A stretch of 45,407 bases of DNA from Peptococcaceae bacterium BRH_c8a. Its GTDB lineage: Bacteria > Bacillota > Desulfotomaculia > Desulfotomaculales > Desulfallaceae. Below, piece after piece: positions 7,999 to 16,305 of this stretch (positions are counted from its first letter, which is position 1; each line of letters begins with the position of its first letter). The stretch spans positions 1-45,407 of the forward strand of contig LADP01000026.1 of NCBI GenBank assembly GCA_000961575.1. The letters are read 5' to 3'. The translations under genes were made by a program, and so were the position numbers. A model generated the notes under the pieces. That model saw only the letters and a list, made by a program, of their open reading frames with translations. It was not told the origin of the DNA and made no database searches.

Positions 7999-10635
7999 AT
8001 GCAAGGCAAAGAAATTAGAGCCAAATACCTAAAGTTTTTTGAACAACGGGGACACAAAATTATGCCCAGTTCCTCACTAATCCCGCATAACGATCCCAGC
8101 ATTTTATGGACAGCAGCCGGGATGGTACCCTTTAAGCCATTTTTCACCGGGGCTGCCAAGCCCGAGGTACTCAGGGCCACCACCTGCCAGAAATGCTTGC
8201 GCACTCCGGATATCGATTCGGTGGGGCGTACCGCCCGGCACCATACCTTTTTTGAAATGTTGGGCAACTTCTCTTTCGGTGATTATTTTAAAAAAGACGC
8301 CATCCCCTGGGCCTGGGAATTCGTAACCAAAGAACTGGGTCTGGCCCCTGAAAAACTGTGGATCACCATTTACCAGGACGACGACGAAGCTTTTGATATC
8401 TGGCACCAGGACGTGGGTATCCCCAAGGATCGCATCGTGCGCATGGGCAAGGATACTAACTACTGGGAAATCGGCGTTGGTCCCTGTGGACCTTGTTCTG
8501 AGATTTATTATGATCTGGGCGAAGCAAGAGGCTGCGATTTGCCCGACTGTGCCGTGGGCTGCGATTGCGACCGGTATCTGGAAATATGGAACCTGGTATT
8601 CATTCAGTTCTTCCGGGACGAGGAAGGTAACTATACACCGCTAAAAAGTAAAGGCATTGACACCGGCATGGGCCTGGAGCGGGTGGCTTCAATACTGCAA
8701 AATGTAAAAACAAATTTTGATACCGACCTGCTGCGGGATATCATGGACTTTACCGGCAACCTGACCGGCAAACCGTATGGCTCCGGTGCCGACATCGACC
8801 TGGCTCTAAAAGTGATCGCCGACCACGTGCGGGCGCTGTGCTTCGCCATCGCCGACGGCGCACTGCCATCCAACGAGGGACGCGGTTACGTGCTGCGCCG
8901 CCTGCTCAGGCGGGCTGTTCGTTTTGGCCGGGTGCTGGGGGTCCAAGACCCGTTTCTGTACCGGGTAGCCGGCGCGGTCATTGAAAAAATGGGTGACAAT
9001 TACACTGAACTGACCAAAAACGCAGACCTGATTTCCAGGGTCATTAAAACCGAGGAAGAAAGATTCGGTGAAACTCTGGCCCAGGGTACCGAATTGTTAA
9101 ACGGGTTGATATTTGAAGCCAAGCAAGCAGGTAAAGCCTCCATAGACGGGAAAAAGGCTTTCCGGCTTTACGATACTTACGGATTCCCGCTGGAACTGAC
9201 TATGGAAATAGCCGGCGAGAGCGGCCTGGCAGTGGACGAGCTTGGTTTTACCGCAGCAATGGAAAAGCAGCGCGAAAGGGCCCGCAGCGCCAGGCAGGAA
9301 ACCGAATACTTGTCGGAAAAATCAGCGCTGTTGAAATCAGTACTGGAGCAAACCGGAGAAACTGTTTTCACCGGCTACGACACTCTTAACAGCCGCTCTA
9401 AAATCAAGGCCATCTTTGTAGGCGACCAGCAGGTGGATCAAGCAGTGGCCGGGCAGGAAGTAGAAATAGTGCTGGACATCACCCCTTGTTACGCCGAGTC
9501 CGGCGGCCAGCTTGCCGACCACGCCACCCTGACCGCCCCGAGCACCGCAGTGGAAATCGGGGAAGTCACCAAGCCGGTGGAAGGTCTGCATCTGCACCGG
9601 GGCCAAGTAACCAGCGGTACCATTAATGTCAACGATGAAGTGGATGTGCAGGTGGATGTACAGCGACGGATGAATATAGCTCGTAACCACTCAGCCACGC
9701 ACCTATTGCATAAATCACTGCGGCAGGTGTTGGGCGAGCACGTGAACCAAGCAGGTTCACTGGTATCACCAGACCGACTGCGCTTCGACTTTACCCACTT
9801 TACTTCCATCAGCCAGGAAGAGCTGGCCCGGATAGAGCAAAAGGTAAACGAGGCCATCCTGCATAATCTGGCTGTGGAGACACTGCTTACCACCCTGGAC
9901 GAGGCCAAGGAAATGGGTGCGGCAGCCCTGTTCGACGAAAAATACGGCGATCGGGTACGTCTGGTTAAAATGGGCGATTTCAGCCTGGAATTGTGTGGCG
10001 GCACACACGTAAGGTCCACCGCCGAAATGGGTATTTTCAAGTTGCTCAGCGAAAGCAGCGTAGGATCGGGGCTGCGCCGGGTAGAGGCAGTGACCGGGGA
10101 AGGAACTATGCATTATTATCGTTCCCGGGATGAACAGCTAAATAATATTGCCCGGGTGGTCAAGGCGGCACCCCACGAAGTAGTGCACCGGGTCGAAAAC
10201 CTGGCCCAAACACTGCGTGAAGTAGAACGGGAAGCCGAAACGCTGCGGGCAAGGCTGGCTCGCTACGAAGTGCAAAGTATGCTGGATAATACCAGGGATG
10301 TGGCCGGGGTCAAGGTTCTGTCTGCCCGCACTGACGCTGCCGACATGGACAGCCTGCGTGCTATGGTTGACCTGCTGCGCGACAAGATGGGTTCCGGTGT
10401 AATTGTGCTGGCCTCGGCTGCGGCCGGTAAAGTTAATTTGGTGGCCGCGGTGAGCAAAGATCTGCTTGGTAACGGCCTGCACGCCGGCAAACTGATCAAA
10501 GAAATAGCCCCACTGGTGGGTGGTGGCGGCGGTGGCCGGCCGGATATGGCCCAGGCCGGAGGCAAAGACCCCTCAGGAGTGGAACTCGCCCTGGATAAAG
10601 TCTACCCCCTGGTAGCTGCCCAAGCCGGCAAATAA
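7999..10635 (+). CDS. alaS: Alanyl-tRNA synthetase
   Basis: This is an 878-residue class II synthetase that charges tRNA-Ala. Motif 1 lies around NDPSILWTAAGMVPFKPFF, and ARHHTFFEMLGNFSFGDYF is the family hallmark. The editing domain zinc ligands are in NHSATHLLH and LCGGTH. The C-terminal oligomerisation domain has the glycine-rich VGGGGGGRPDMAQAGG. ATG 7999 has GGGGGTGGAG upstream. The T-box leader gives feedback by tRNA charging. It is followed, after 400 nt of repeats, by ireB, with aldo/keto reductase, ruvX and DUF1292 beyond; alaS-ireB-ruvX-DUF1292 is a widely conserved Firmicute cluster. Confidence 0.98.
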   Translation: MQGKEIRAKYLKFFEQRGHKIMPSSSLIPHNDPSILWTAAGMVPFKPFFTGAAKPEVLRATTCQKCLRTPDIDSVGRTARHHTFFEMLGNFSFGDYFKKDAIPWAWEFVTKELGLAPEKLWITIYQDDDEAFDIWHQDVGIPKDRIVRMGKDTNYWEIGVGPCGPCSEIYYDLGEARGCDLPDCAVGCDCDRYLEIWNLVFIQFFRDEEGNYTPLKSKGIDTGMGLERVASILQNVKTNFDTDLLRDIMDFTGNLTGKPYGSGADIDLALKVIADHVRALCFAIADGALPSNEGRGYVLRRLLRRAVRFGRVLGVQDPFLYRVAGAVIEKMGDNYTELTKNADLISRVIKTEEERFGETLAQGTELLNGLIFEAKQAGKASIDGKKAFRLYDTYGFPLELTMEIAGESGLAVDELGFTAAMEKQRERARSARQETEYLSEKSALLKSVLEQTGETVFTGYDTLNSRSKIKAIFVGDQQVDQAVAGQEVEIVLDITPCYAESGGQLADHATLTAPSTAVEIGEVTKPVEGLHLHRGQVTSGTINVNDEVDVQVDVQRRMNIARNHSATHLLHKSLRQVLGEHVNQAGSLVSPDRLRFDFTHFTSISQEELARIEQKVNEAILHNLAVETLLTTLDEAKEMGAAALFDEKYGDRVRLVKMGDFSLELCGGTHVRSTAEMGIFKLLSESSVGSGLRRVEAVTGEGTMHYYRSRDEQLNNIARVVKAAPHEVVHRVENLAQTLREVEREAETLRARLARYEVQSMLDNTRDVAGVKVLSARTDAADMDSLRAMVDLLRDKMGSGVIVLASAAAGKVNLVAAVSKDLLGNGLHAGKLIKEIAPLVGGGGGGRPDMAQAGGKDPSGVELALDKVYPLVAAQAGK

Positions 10636-10646
10636 ATTATTAATTT

Positions 10647-10702
10647 GCACCAAAGCCTAACCAGAAAGTTGTATTTGTTGATCGTGTTGCGTGTACGCGT
10701 GG
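10647..10702. repeat. 55-nt dispersed module, copy 1 (without palindrome)
   Basis: CACCAAAGCCTAACCAGAAAG, then TTGTAT, ATCGTG and GTACGCGTGG. The same module follows palindromic repeats at 16110-16162 and 28290-28342. Here only the last bases of the palindrome (GCACC) remain. The 400-nt gap between alaS and ireB is mostly made of this and the next repeat. Confidence 0.7.
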
Positions 10703-10771
10703 TCATTGCTATGAATACAACAAGTGAAGAACCTTGTCATTAAGCCTGTCATTGCTATGAATACATGAATC

Positions 10772-10845
10772 CTGTCATTCTGAACGCAGTGAAGAATCTT
10801 AGTTTTTAAAAGGCTTAAGATTCTTCGCTACGCTCAGGATGACAA
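10772..10845. repeat. TGTCATTCTGAACG inverted-repeat element, copy 1
   Basis: TGTCATTCTGAACGCAGTGA and AAGAATCT on the left mirror AGATTCTTCGCTACGCTCAGGATGACA on the right. Related copies or fragments lie at 16163-16250, 26313-26460 and 28343-28360. They are non-coding and usually end in a (G)AATGACA or GGATGACA motif. Confidence 0.7.
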
Positions 10846-11034
10846 CATTTAACATATAAATTCACTTTTTTAGTATTATTTCCATACGGAATACGCGCCA
10901 TATCGTTTTTCTGGAGGCCAGCTTCAACTATGGATGAACACTTCTCATAATGACTGTTTGCGGTTATAATAGGAAATATAACCTGTGGTACGCCGCAGGG
11001 CCCGGGTGGTAATTTAATGGGGGAGGTATTTCTC

Positions 11035-11292
11035 ATGTCCAGGGAAATTACCGAAAACACAGTAATGTTTAAAGTCCAGGCGGAAGAGAACAAGGCCAGG
11101 GAAATACTGCTTGAGGTATACGACGCGCTTAAAGAAAAAGGATATAATCCCATCAACCAGCTTGTCGGGTACCTTCTTTCCGGCGACCCTGCCTACATCA
11201 CCAACCACAACAACGCTAGAAGCCTGATTCGTAAGCTGGAACGGGACGAGCTGTTGGAGGAACTGGTGAAGAAGTACCTGGCCGCCGGCTAA
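11035..11292 (+). CDS. ireB: IreB family regulatory phosphoprotein (UPF0297)
   Basis: This 85-residue small soluble protein of the DUF965 family (YrzL in Bacillus) includes TMMF-like NTVMFKVQ and the highly conserved block [27 protein letters not shown], followed by [16 protein letters not shown]. In Enterococcus, IreB is a substrate of the Ser/Thr kinase IreK and tunes cell-wall stress and cephalosporin tolerance; a similar role here is inferred. ATG 11035 has GGGGGAGG 8 nt upstream; the in-frame ATG at 11017 precedes that ribosome site. It lies between alaS and ruvX as in other Firmicutes. Confidence 0.93.
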   Translation: MSREITENTVMFKVQAEENKAREILLEVYDALKEKGYNPINQLVGYLLSGDPAYITNHNNARSLIRKLERDELLEELVKKYLAAG

Positions 11293-11303
11293 CCGACCGA
11301 ACA

Positions 11304-12251
11304 TTGCAGTACAGAAAACTTGGGGGCACGGGACTCACCGTGTCCAGGCTCTGCTTTGGCGCCTTAACCATCGGCCCAATGCAGAGGAACCTGCCCCTGG
11401 ATGAAGGGTCCGGATTAATTCGTCTGGCTTTAGGCATGGGCATCAACTTTATCGATACCGCAGAAAGTTACAACTGCTACCCATATATTCGGGAGGCGCT
11501 GCGCGGTCACCCCGTTGACGTAAACATTGCCACCAAATCGTATGCTCACACCCGGGCAGAAATGGAAAAAAGTCTTCATTACGCACTTAAATCACTTGAA
11601 CGTGACACCATAGAAATATTCTTACTGCACGAACAGGAATCATATTTCACTATTAAAGGACACCAGGAAGCCTTAGATTACCTGGTGTCTGCCCGTGCTC
11701 AGGGGTTGGTGCGGGCAGTGGGTATCTCAACCCACTGCGTGGCCGGAGTGCGCGCCGCGGCCTCGATACCCGAAATAGAGGTTATCCACCCCATCATCAA
11801 CCTGGCGGGCATCGGCATTCAGGACGGCAGCCTGGATGAAATGCTGGAGGCCATATCATTTGCCGCCACTATGGGTAAAGGGATTTACGGCATGAAATGC
11901 CTGGGCGGCGGCCATCTTATCCCCGATGCCGACCGGGCTATGGAATTTGTGCTCTCCATGCCCGAGCTGGCCGCAGTGGCGGTGGGCATGCAGTCTAAAG
12001 AAGAAATCATCTATAACGCAGCCAGGTTTTCCGGGCAGACACCCGACCCGGCCCTGGTGCCCGGCCTGTCCAGCCAGGCGCGCCGGCTACATATTGAGGA
12101 ATGGTGCCGCGGCTGCGGCCAGTGTGTAGAAAGATGCACCGCCGGGGCGTTGCGTATCGAAAGCAACCGGGCCACAGTAGACGAAACCCTCTGCCGCTTA
12201 TGCAGCTACTGCGCCGCATCCTGCCCCGATTTTTGCATCAAAGTAATATAG
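11304..12251 (+). CDS. Aldo/keto reductase with C-terminal ferredoxin domain
   Basis: This 315-residue protein has a TIM-barrel aldo/keto reductase domain (residues 1-260) with the expected catalytic set: Asp and Tyr in FIDTAESY, Lys in IATKSYAH, His in FLLHEQ. A C-terminal cysteine-rich domain follows, with CRGCGQCVERC and CRLCSYCAASC, i.e. two [4Fe-4S] sites. This architecture couples a redox substrate to ferredoxin-type electron flow; the substrate is unknown. TTG 11304 is only 11 nt after ireB and no good Shine-Dalgarno is visible, so translation may be coupled. The stop codon is the first part of a palindromic repeat. It interrupts the usual ireB-ruvX order. Confidence 0.88.
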   Translation: MQYRKLGGTGLTVSRLCFGALTIGPMQRNLPLDEGSGLIRLALGMGINFIDTAESYNCYPYIREALRGHPVDVNIATKSYAHTRAEMEKSLHYALKSLERDTIEIFLLHEQESYFTIKGHQEALDYLVSARAQGLVRAVGISTHCVAGVRAAASIPEIEVIHPIINLAGIGIQDGSLDEMLEAISFAATMGKGIYGMKCLGGGHLIPDADRAMEFVLSMPELAAVAVGMQSKEEIIYNAARFSGQTPDPALVPGLSSQARRLHIEEWCRGCGQCVERCTAGALRIESNRATVDETLCRLCSYCAASCPDFCIKVI

Positions 12252-12308
12252 GTGCCAGGTGTTGCAAGTTGCAAATCAAAGATTTGCAACTTGCAACACC
12301 TGGCACCT
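12250..12308. repeat. Perfect palindrome, 28-bp arms (GGTGCCAGGTGTTG family)
   Basis: The left arm begins AGGTGCCAGGTGTTGCAAGT and ends in GCAAATC; the loop is AAA and the right arm is an exact complement. The element overlaps the aldo/keto reductase stop codon and ends 24 nt before ruvX. Four more copies occur at 16047, 21374, 28265 and 29625 with different lengths. There is no T-run, so it is not a classic terminator. Confidence 0.9.
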
Positions 12309-12331
12309 AGCACCGAGACGAAGGAGAAGAT

Positions 12332-12757
12332 ATGCGCATACTGGGACTGGATCTTGGCGAAAAGAATATTGGGATGGCGGTAAGCGACCAGTTGGGCTGG
12401 ACGGCCCAGGGGTTGGAAAGCATCCGTAGCAAAGGAAAAATTAAAGAAGATCTGGATAAAATAGACTCTGTGGTGCAAAAATACGAGGTAGAAAAAATAA
12501 TTATCGGGCTGCCGCGTAATATGGACGGCAGTTATGGCCCCCAGGCTCAAAAGGCCCTGAAATTTGCCGAGCTAATCAAAAAGCGGTCGGGCCTGCCGGT
12601 GGAAACCTGGGATGAAAGGCTTAGTACCGTTGCCGCCCAGCGGTTACTTATTGAAGCCGATGTGAGCCGCAAGAAGCGCCGCAGCGTGGTTGACCAAATG
12701 GCAGCCTCAATAATACTGCAAGGTTACTTGGACTCCCTGTCCCACAACAATTCTTGA
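12332..12757 (+). CDS. ruvX: Putative pre-16S rRNA nuclease / Holliday junction resolvase-like YqgF
   Basis: This 141-residue RNase H-fold protein opens with MRILGLDLGEKNIGMAVSD, has IIIGLPRNMDGSYGPQA and VETWDERLSTVAA, and ends with the conserved acidic/basic segment SRKKRRSVVDQMAASIILQGYL. In E. coli YqgF is required for 16S rRNA 5' end maturation; the Holliday-junction role is older and less certain. ATG 12332 has GAAGGAGAAG upstream. The stop codon TGA lies inside the TTGACA of the next gene's promoter. Confidence 0.94.
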   Translation: MRILGLDLGEKNIGMAVSDQLGWTAQGLESIRSKGKIKEDLDKIDSVVQKYEVEKIIIGLPRNMDGSYGPQAQKALKFAELIKKRSGLPVETWDERLSTVAAQRLLIEADVSRKKRRSVVDQMAASIILQGYLDSLSHNNS

Positions 12758-12782
12758 CATCATCCCTTTTTTTGGATAGAAT
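12754..12782 (+). promoter_or_regulatory. Promoter of the DUF1292 gene
   Basis: TTGACA (12754-12759), 17 nt and TAGAAT (12777-12782). It overlaps the end of ruvX and sits 31 nt before the next start. Confidence 0.75.
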
Positions 12783-12812
12783 AGCCGTAACTTTTGGAAA
12801 GAGGTGGGTTTT

Positions 12813-13100
12813 ATGCCCGAGCTGGACGATATTATAACTATTGTTGACGAAGACGGCGCCGAACACGATGTGGCTGTTTATGGCGTTCTGGACGTGGAAG
12901 GTAAGACATATGCCGTGCTGGCCCCGGCGGACGATGAAGAAGAGGTTGATGGTGAAAGTGAGACCGAGAGTGAAGCTTTCATCCTACGCTTCGACATGGA
13001 CGAGGACGGTAATGAAATAATGGTTGAGATTGACGATGAGGAATGGGACAAGGTCAAAGATAAGTGCATGGCCGAGTTCGATTTTTTTGTAGAAGAGTAA
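12813..13100 (+). CDS. DUF1292 domain protein (YrzB-like)
   Basis: This very acidic 95-residue protein has the family's pattern DIITIVDEDGAEHDVAVYGVLDVEGKTYAVLAPADDEEE and a C-terminal EEWDKVKDKCMAEFDFF. The function is unknown. The gene is part of the conserved ireB-ruvX-yrzB cluster. ATG 12813 was chosen because AGAGGTGGG lies immediately upstream; an in-frame GTG at 12804 is inside that site. It has its own promoter and a terminator. Confidence 0.88.
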   Translation: MPELDDIITIVDEDGAEHDVAVYGVLDVEGKTYAVLAPADDEEEVDGESETESEAFILRFDMDEDGNEIMVEIDDEEWDKVKDKCMAEFDFFVEE

Positions 13101-13132
13101 AGTGGTATGCTGACCACATAAACAGCATGTCA

Positions 13133-13172
13133 AGCTGGGCGTTTAATGTTTGCGGCCAGCTTTATCTTTTTT
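13133..13172 (+). terminator. Terminator after the DUF1292 gene
   Basis: AGCTGG pairs with CCAGCT across a 17-nt loop that can itself fold, followed by TTATCTTTTTT. Confidence 0.65.
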
Positions 13173-13274
13173 AACAGTTTATGTTATTTTTTGCATAATT
13201 ATCATTTAGGACTTGCCTGACCTGGAAATTTCAAGCACTATAGAGTTAATAGAAAGAATACCGGGGGGAGCGCC

Positions 13275-14903
13275 ATGTATCGGGTAGGCCTGGGTATTAT
13301 CATTGCGCTTTTACTTTTAGTCGGCGCTTTTTTTGGGCTAAATGGTGTTTCTTTCGCCGTAGACGGCATCATACCGGGTGTTCACGTAGGCCCATTGGAT
13401 TTAGGCGGTTTAACCCGGGGAGATGCGGAAAGTAAACTAAACGAACTGGCCGTCAGCATAGAATCATTGCCGGTGCAAATGGTTTACGGCGCAAACACTT
13501 GCCAGTTACCCGCAGGGGAACTGGGTTATTCCCTGGATGTAGATAAATCCTTGCGCCAGGCCGAGCAGGTGGGCAATAGCGGCTCAATTTTCACCCGCCT
13601 GGCCGAACGTCAGCGTGTCAAACTCCAAGGCCTGCACATTAAACCGGATCTGCTGCAGGATCGGCAGCAACTTGAAATTAAAGTTGCCCAGGCCTGGCCA
13701 AACATAATTGTAGAGCCCGAAAACGCTGGTTTTAAGGTGCTGCAGGATGACCGGGTGATTATTGTCCCGGGGCGTATGGGTACCAAAATTGATTTTGCGG
13801 CCCTGGAAAAGGATATCACCGAACAAATAACTGCCAACCGGGCCGAACTTTTAGAGGTTACCCTGCCGGTTATAGACGTAGCACCGCTGCGTACCACCCA
13901 GGATATTGAGTCCATGGAAATTAACGGCCTAATTGCGCAATACAGCACCAGGTTCGACGCCGGCCAAGCAGACCGTACATATAATATCCGGGTAGCCGCA
14001 GCGGCGCTGGACGGCCTATTAATTGCTCCCGGAGAAGAGTTTTCTTTCAACCGGGTAGTGGGTCCCCGCAGTTCCGAAGCCGGCTACAAAAGCGCCAACG
14101 TTATTGTCAATAACGAACTGGTGCCGGGCCTGGGTGGCGGTGTTTGCCAGGTGTCATCCACCCTTTATAACGCAGTTTTGCTGGCCAACCTGAAAATAGT
14201 TGAGAGAAACAATCACTCGCTGCCCGTCAGCTATGTGCCCATCGGCCGCGATGCCACCGTGGTATACGGTGCAGTGGACTTTAAATTTGCCAATAACGCA
14301 GATTTTTACATCTATGCCAAGTCAATTGTATCCGGCAACAACCTGACCGTTAAACTATATGGCAATACCGAAAAAACACCTCAGGTAGAACTGTCCAGCT
14401 GGGTAACGGCAAAAATTGAGCCCACTGTGGTTTACGAGAAAGATCCCAACCTGGCTGAAGGCGAAAAAGTGGTCAAGCAGGGAGGAAAAAACGGTTTTAA
14501 AGCTGCTGCCGTGCGTTACGTGTGGAAAGATGGCGAAAAGGTGGAGGAAAAGCTGACCCCAAGCTTGTACCACCCGGTGCGCCGGATTATAGCTATCGGC
14601 ACGGGGGCGACCAGCCCGGCAGTAATAGTGCCTCTGGACGAAGATCTTAAACCGCCGGCTACTGCCCAGCCTTTACCCACAGAGCCGGAATCGCCGCCAG
14701 CCATTGAAGAAGATCAGGTATTGCAGCCAGTCAATGACGAGCAGTCGGAAATTGATCCAGACTTCCAACCGCCTGATGGTGAGCAGGAAGAAAACGAGCC
14801 GGACAGCGAACCGGTTGACGGTGAAGAGGACGAAAACATAGATGAAGATGATGAAGTGCCCGACCAGGATAGCCAACTGCCCGACAGCGAACCCCTGAGC
14901 TAG
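13275..14903 (+). CDS. VanW/G5-domain cell-wall protein (YoaR-like)
   Basis: This 542-residue envelope protein has an N-terminal hydrophobic segment (GLGIIIALLLLVGAFFGLNG), a signal anchor or signal peptide. Two peptidoglycan-binding-like repeats follow (IPGVHVGPLDLGGLTRGDAESKL and a second half), then the VanW domain with SFNRVVGPRSSEAGYK and GGGVCQVSSTLYNAVLLANL, and a G5-like domain (VVYEKDPNLAEGEKVVKQGG). The last 80 residues are Pro/Glu/Asp-rich (PATAQPLPTEPESPP and repeats of the DGEQEE/DGEEDE kind), probably a flexible wall-spanning tail. ATG 13275 has GGGGGGAG upstream. Binding of wall polymer is inferred. It precedes mltG and a class B PBP, an envelope neighbourhood. Confidence 0.88.
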   Translation: MYRVGLGIIIALLLLVGAFFGLNGVSFAVDGIIPGVHVGPLDLGGLTRGDAESKLNELAVSIESLPVQMVYGANTCQLPAGELGYSLDVDKSLRQAEQVGNSGSIFTRLAERQRVKLQGLHIKPDLLQDRQQLEIKVAQAWPNIIVEPENAGFKVLQDDRVIIVPGRMGTKIDFAALEKDITEQITANRAELLEVTLPVIDVAPLRTTQDIESMEINGLIAQYSTRFDAGQADRTYNIRVAAAALDGLLIAPGEEFSFNRVVGPRSSEAGYKSANVIVNNELVPGLGGGVCQVSSTLYNAVLLANLKIVERNNHSLPVSYVPIGRDATVVYGAVDFKFANNADFYIYAKSIVSGNNLTVKLYGNTEKTPQVELSSWVTAKIEPTVVYEKDPNLAEGEKVVKQGGKNGFKAAAVRYVWKDGEKVEEKLTPSLYHPVRRIIAIGTGATSPAVIVPLDEDLKPPATAQPLPTEPESPPAIEEDQVLQPVNDEQSEIDPDFQPPDGEQEENEPDSEPVDGEEDENIDEDDEVPDQDSQLPDSEPLS

Positions 14904-14961
14904 GTTCCAGGCGCTGACTTATGCATACTAAATAGAAAAGACATCCGGAGTGTGATGCAAC

Positions 14962-16014
14962 ATGGGGTCAACGGTGGTACGAATGGGTAAAAAAAGAAAA
15001 CGTAAATCCAATTACGGACTATGGATAATTGTATTGTTGCTCTTTGTACTGGCTGTGGGATACTTACAAGCCCGCGCAGTGTTTAGCCCTGTGGATCAGG
15101 CCGGGGCAGAGGAACAAGTAAATGTGGTGGTGCCGAAAAATTCATCCACAGCATATATTGCCGGCCAGCTGGAAAGTGAAGGTTTGGTACACAGCGCCCT
15201 GGCTTTTCGACTATACGCCAGGTACCACCACATCGACGGTCAGTTCAAGCCCGGCACCTACCAGTTAAACCCGGCCATGACACTGGATGAAATAAACGGC
15301 CAGTTAATCAAAGGGCCTGACGAAACGATTAAAATTACCGTGCCGGAAGGTTTTACCGTGGCCCAGGTGGCCGGAATGTTGGAGCAAAATGGCATTACCG
15401 GCAAGGATGATTTCCTGCGGCTTACCGACAGTGAATGGAATTATCCTTACCTAAAGGATATTGCGGCCGAGAATAACAGACTGGAAGGATACCTTTATCC
15501 CGACACCTATCATGTAAGCCCCGTTACCAGTCCTGAAAAACTGGTTCAAATGATGTTGGACAGGTTTAACACGGTAATAGAAGAGCAAAACTATATCAAG
15601 CAAGCGGCAGACAGGGATCTCACTTTACACCAGGCTGTAATCATTGCCTCAATGGTTGAGCGGGAGGCCCGGGTGGCCGGAGACAGAGCTCGCATCGCCG
15701 GTGTCATATTCAACCGGCTGGCAATAGGCATGCCCCTGCAGCTCGACGCCACGATTCAGTACGTCCTGGAAACACCAAAGGAAGTATTGCTTTATAAAGA
15801 CCTGGAAGTAGATTCACCTTACAACACTTACAAGTATCCCGGCCTGCCCCCCGGCCCCATAGCCTGTCCGGGCTGGCCTTCACTGCAAGCAGTGATAGAA
15901 CCCGAAGAACACGATTTTCTTTACTACGTGGCCAAGCCCGACGGCAGCCACGCCTTTTCCCGCACCCTGCAGGAACACAACAACAATATTAACAAATACC
16001 AGGGGCAGAATTGA
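14962..16014 (+). CDS. mltG: Endolytic murein transglycosylase MltG
   Basis: MltG (YceG-like) cleaves nascent glycan strands and sets chain length at the membrane. A basic N-terminus is followed by one membrane helix (YGLWIIVLLLFVLAVGYLQ), a LysM-like subdomain (VVVPKNSSTAYIAGQLESEGLV), and the catalytic region with Glu in IIASMVEREARVAGDRARIAGVIFNRL and LQLDATIQY. YNTYKYPGLPPGPIACPG and the C-terminal SHAFSRTLQEHNNNI are also family marks. The 350-residue length fits. ATG 14962 has GGAG about 12 nt upstream; ATG 14983 is a possible later start. It lies two genes before a class B PBP. Confidence 0.93.
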   Translation: MGSTVVRMGKKRKRKSNYGLWIIVLLLFVLAVGYLQARAVFSPVDQAGAEEQVNVVVPKNSSTAYIAGQLESEGLVHSALAFRLYARYHHIDGQFKPGTYQLNPAMTLDEINGQLIKGPDETIKITVPEGFTVAQVAGMLEQNGITGKDDFLRLTDSEWNYPYLKDIAAENNRLEGYLYPDTYHVSPVTSPEKLVQMMLDRFNTVIEEQNYIKQAADRDLTLHQAVIIASMVEREARVAGDRARIAGVIFNRLAIGMPLQLDATIQYVLETPKEVLLYKDLEVDSPYNTYKYPGLPPGPIACPGWPSLQAVIEPEEHDFLYYVAKPDGSHAFSRTLQEHNNNINKYQGQN

Positions 16015-16046
16015 TAATAATGGGAGTCAGGAGTCACTACTCGTAA

Positions 16047-16111
16047 GGTGCCAGGTGTTGCAAGTTGAAAGTTGCGTATTTTGCAGCTTTCAACTTGCAA
16101 CACCTGGCACC
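16047..16111. repeat. Palindromic repeat, 25-bp arms (GGTGCCAGGTGTTG family)
   Basis: The left arm starts GGTGCCAGGTGTTGCAAGTT and ends GAAAG; the right arm complements it, around the loop TTGCGTATTTTGCAG. It is the reverse complement, with a single base difference, of the copy at 29625-29689. The 55-nt dispersed module follows directly. Confidence 0.9.
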
Positions 16112-16162
16112 AAAGCCCAACCAGCAAGTTGTATTCGTTTATCGTCGTGCTAGTACGCGTGG
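16110..16162. repeat. 55-nt dispersed module, copy 2
   Basis: CCAAAGCCCAACCAGCAAG, then TTGTATTCG, TTATCGTCGTGC and GTACGCGTGG. It is fused to the right end of the palindrome and followed by a diverged TGTCATTCTGAACG-type repeat at 16163-16250, the same order as at 28265-28360. Confidence 0.75.
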
Positions 16163-16250
16163 TAATTCTAAGCGCAGCGAAGAATTTGTGCATTTAAGTG
16201 AACTTTAAAGAAAGATTCTTCATTACACTTCGTTACATTCAGAATGACAC
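16163..16250. repeat. TGTCATTCTGAACG-type repeat, diverged copy
   Basis: This stretch contains GCGCAGCGAAGAATTTG, GTGCATTTAAGTGAAC and AGATTCTTCATTACACTTCG, ending TTACATTCAGAATGACAC. The second half closely matches 26397-26460. With the palindrome and module it fills the gap between mltG and the U32 gene. Confidence 0.65.
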
Positions 16251-16305
16251 GGCAGAATGACACGGACTTAATTTTTTAAGCGGTTTCCTTTAAGGGGGTT
16301 TTTTT

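Noticed and set aside
7811-8032. 73-residue reading frame in the alaS leader
   Set aside because: It begins inside the T-box antiterminator and overlaps alaS; the RNA structure explains the DNA.
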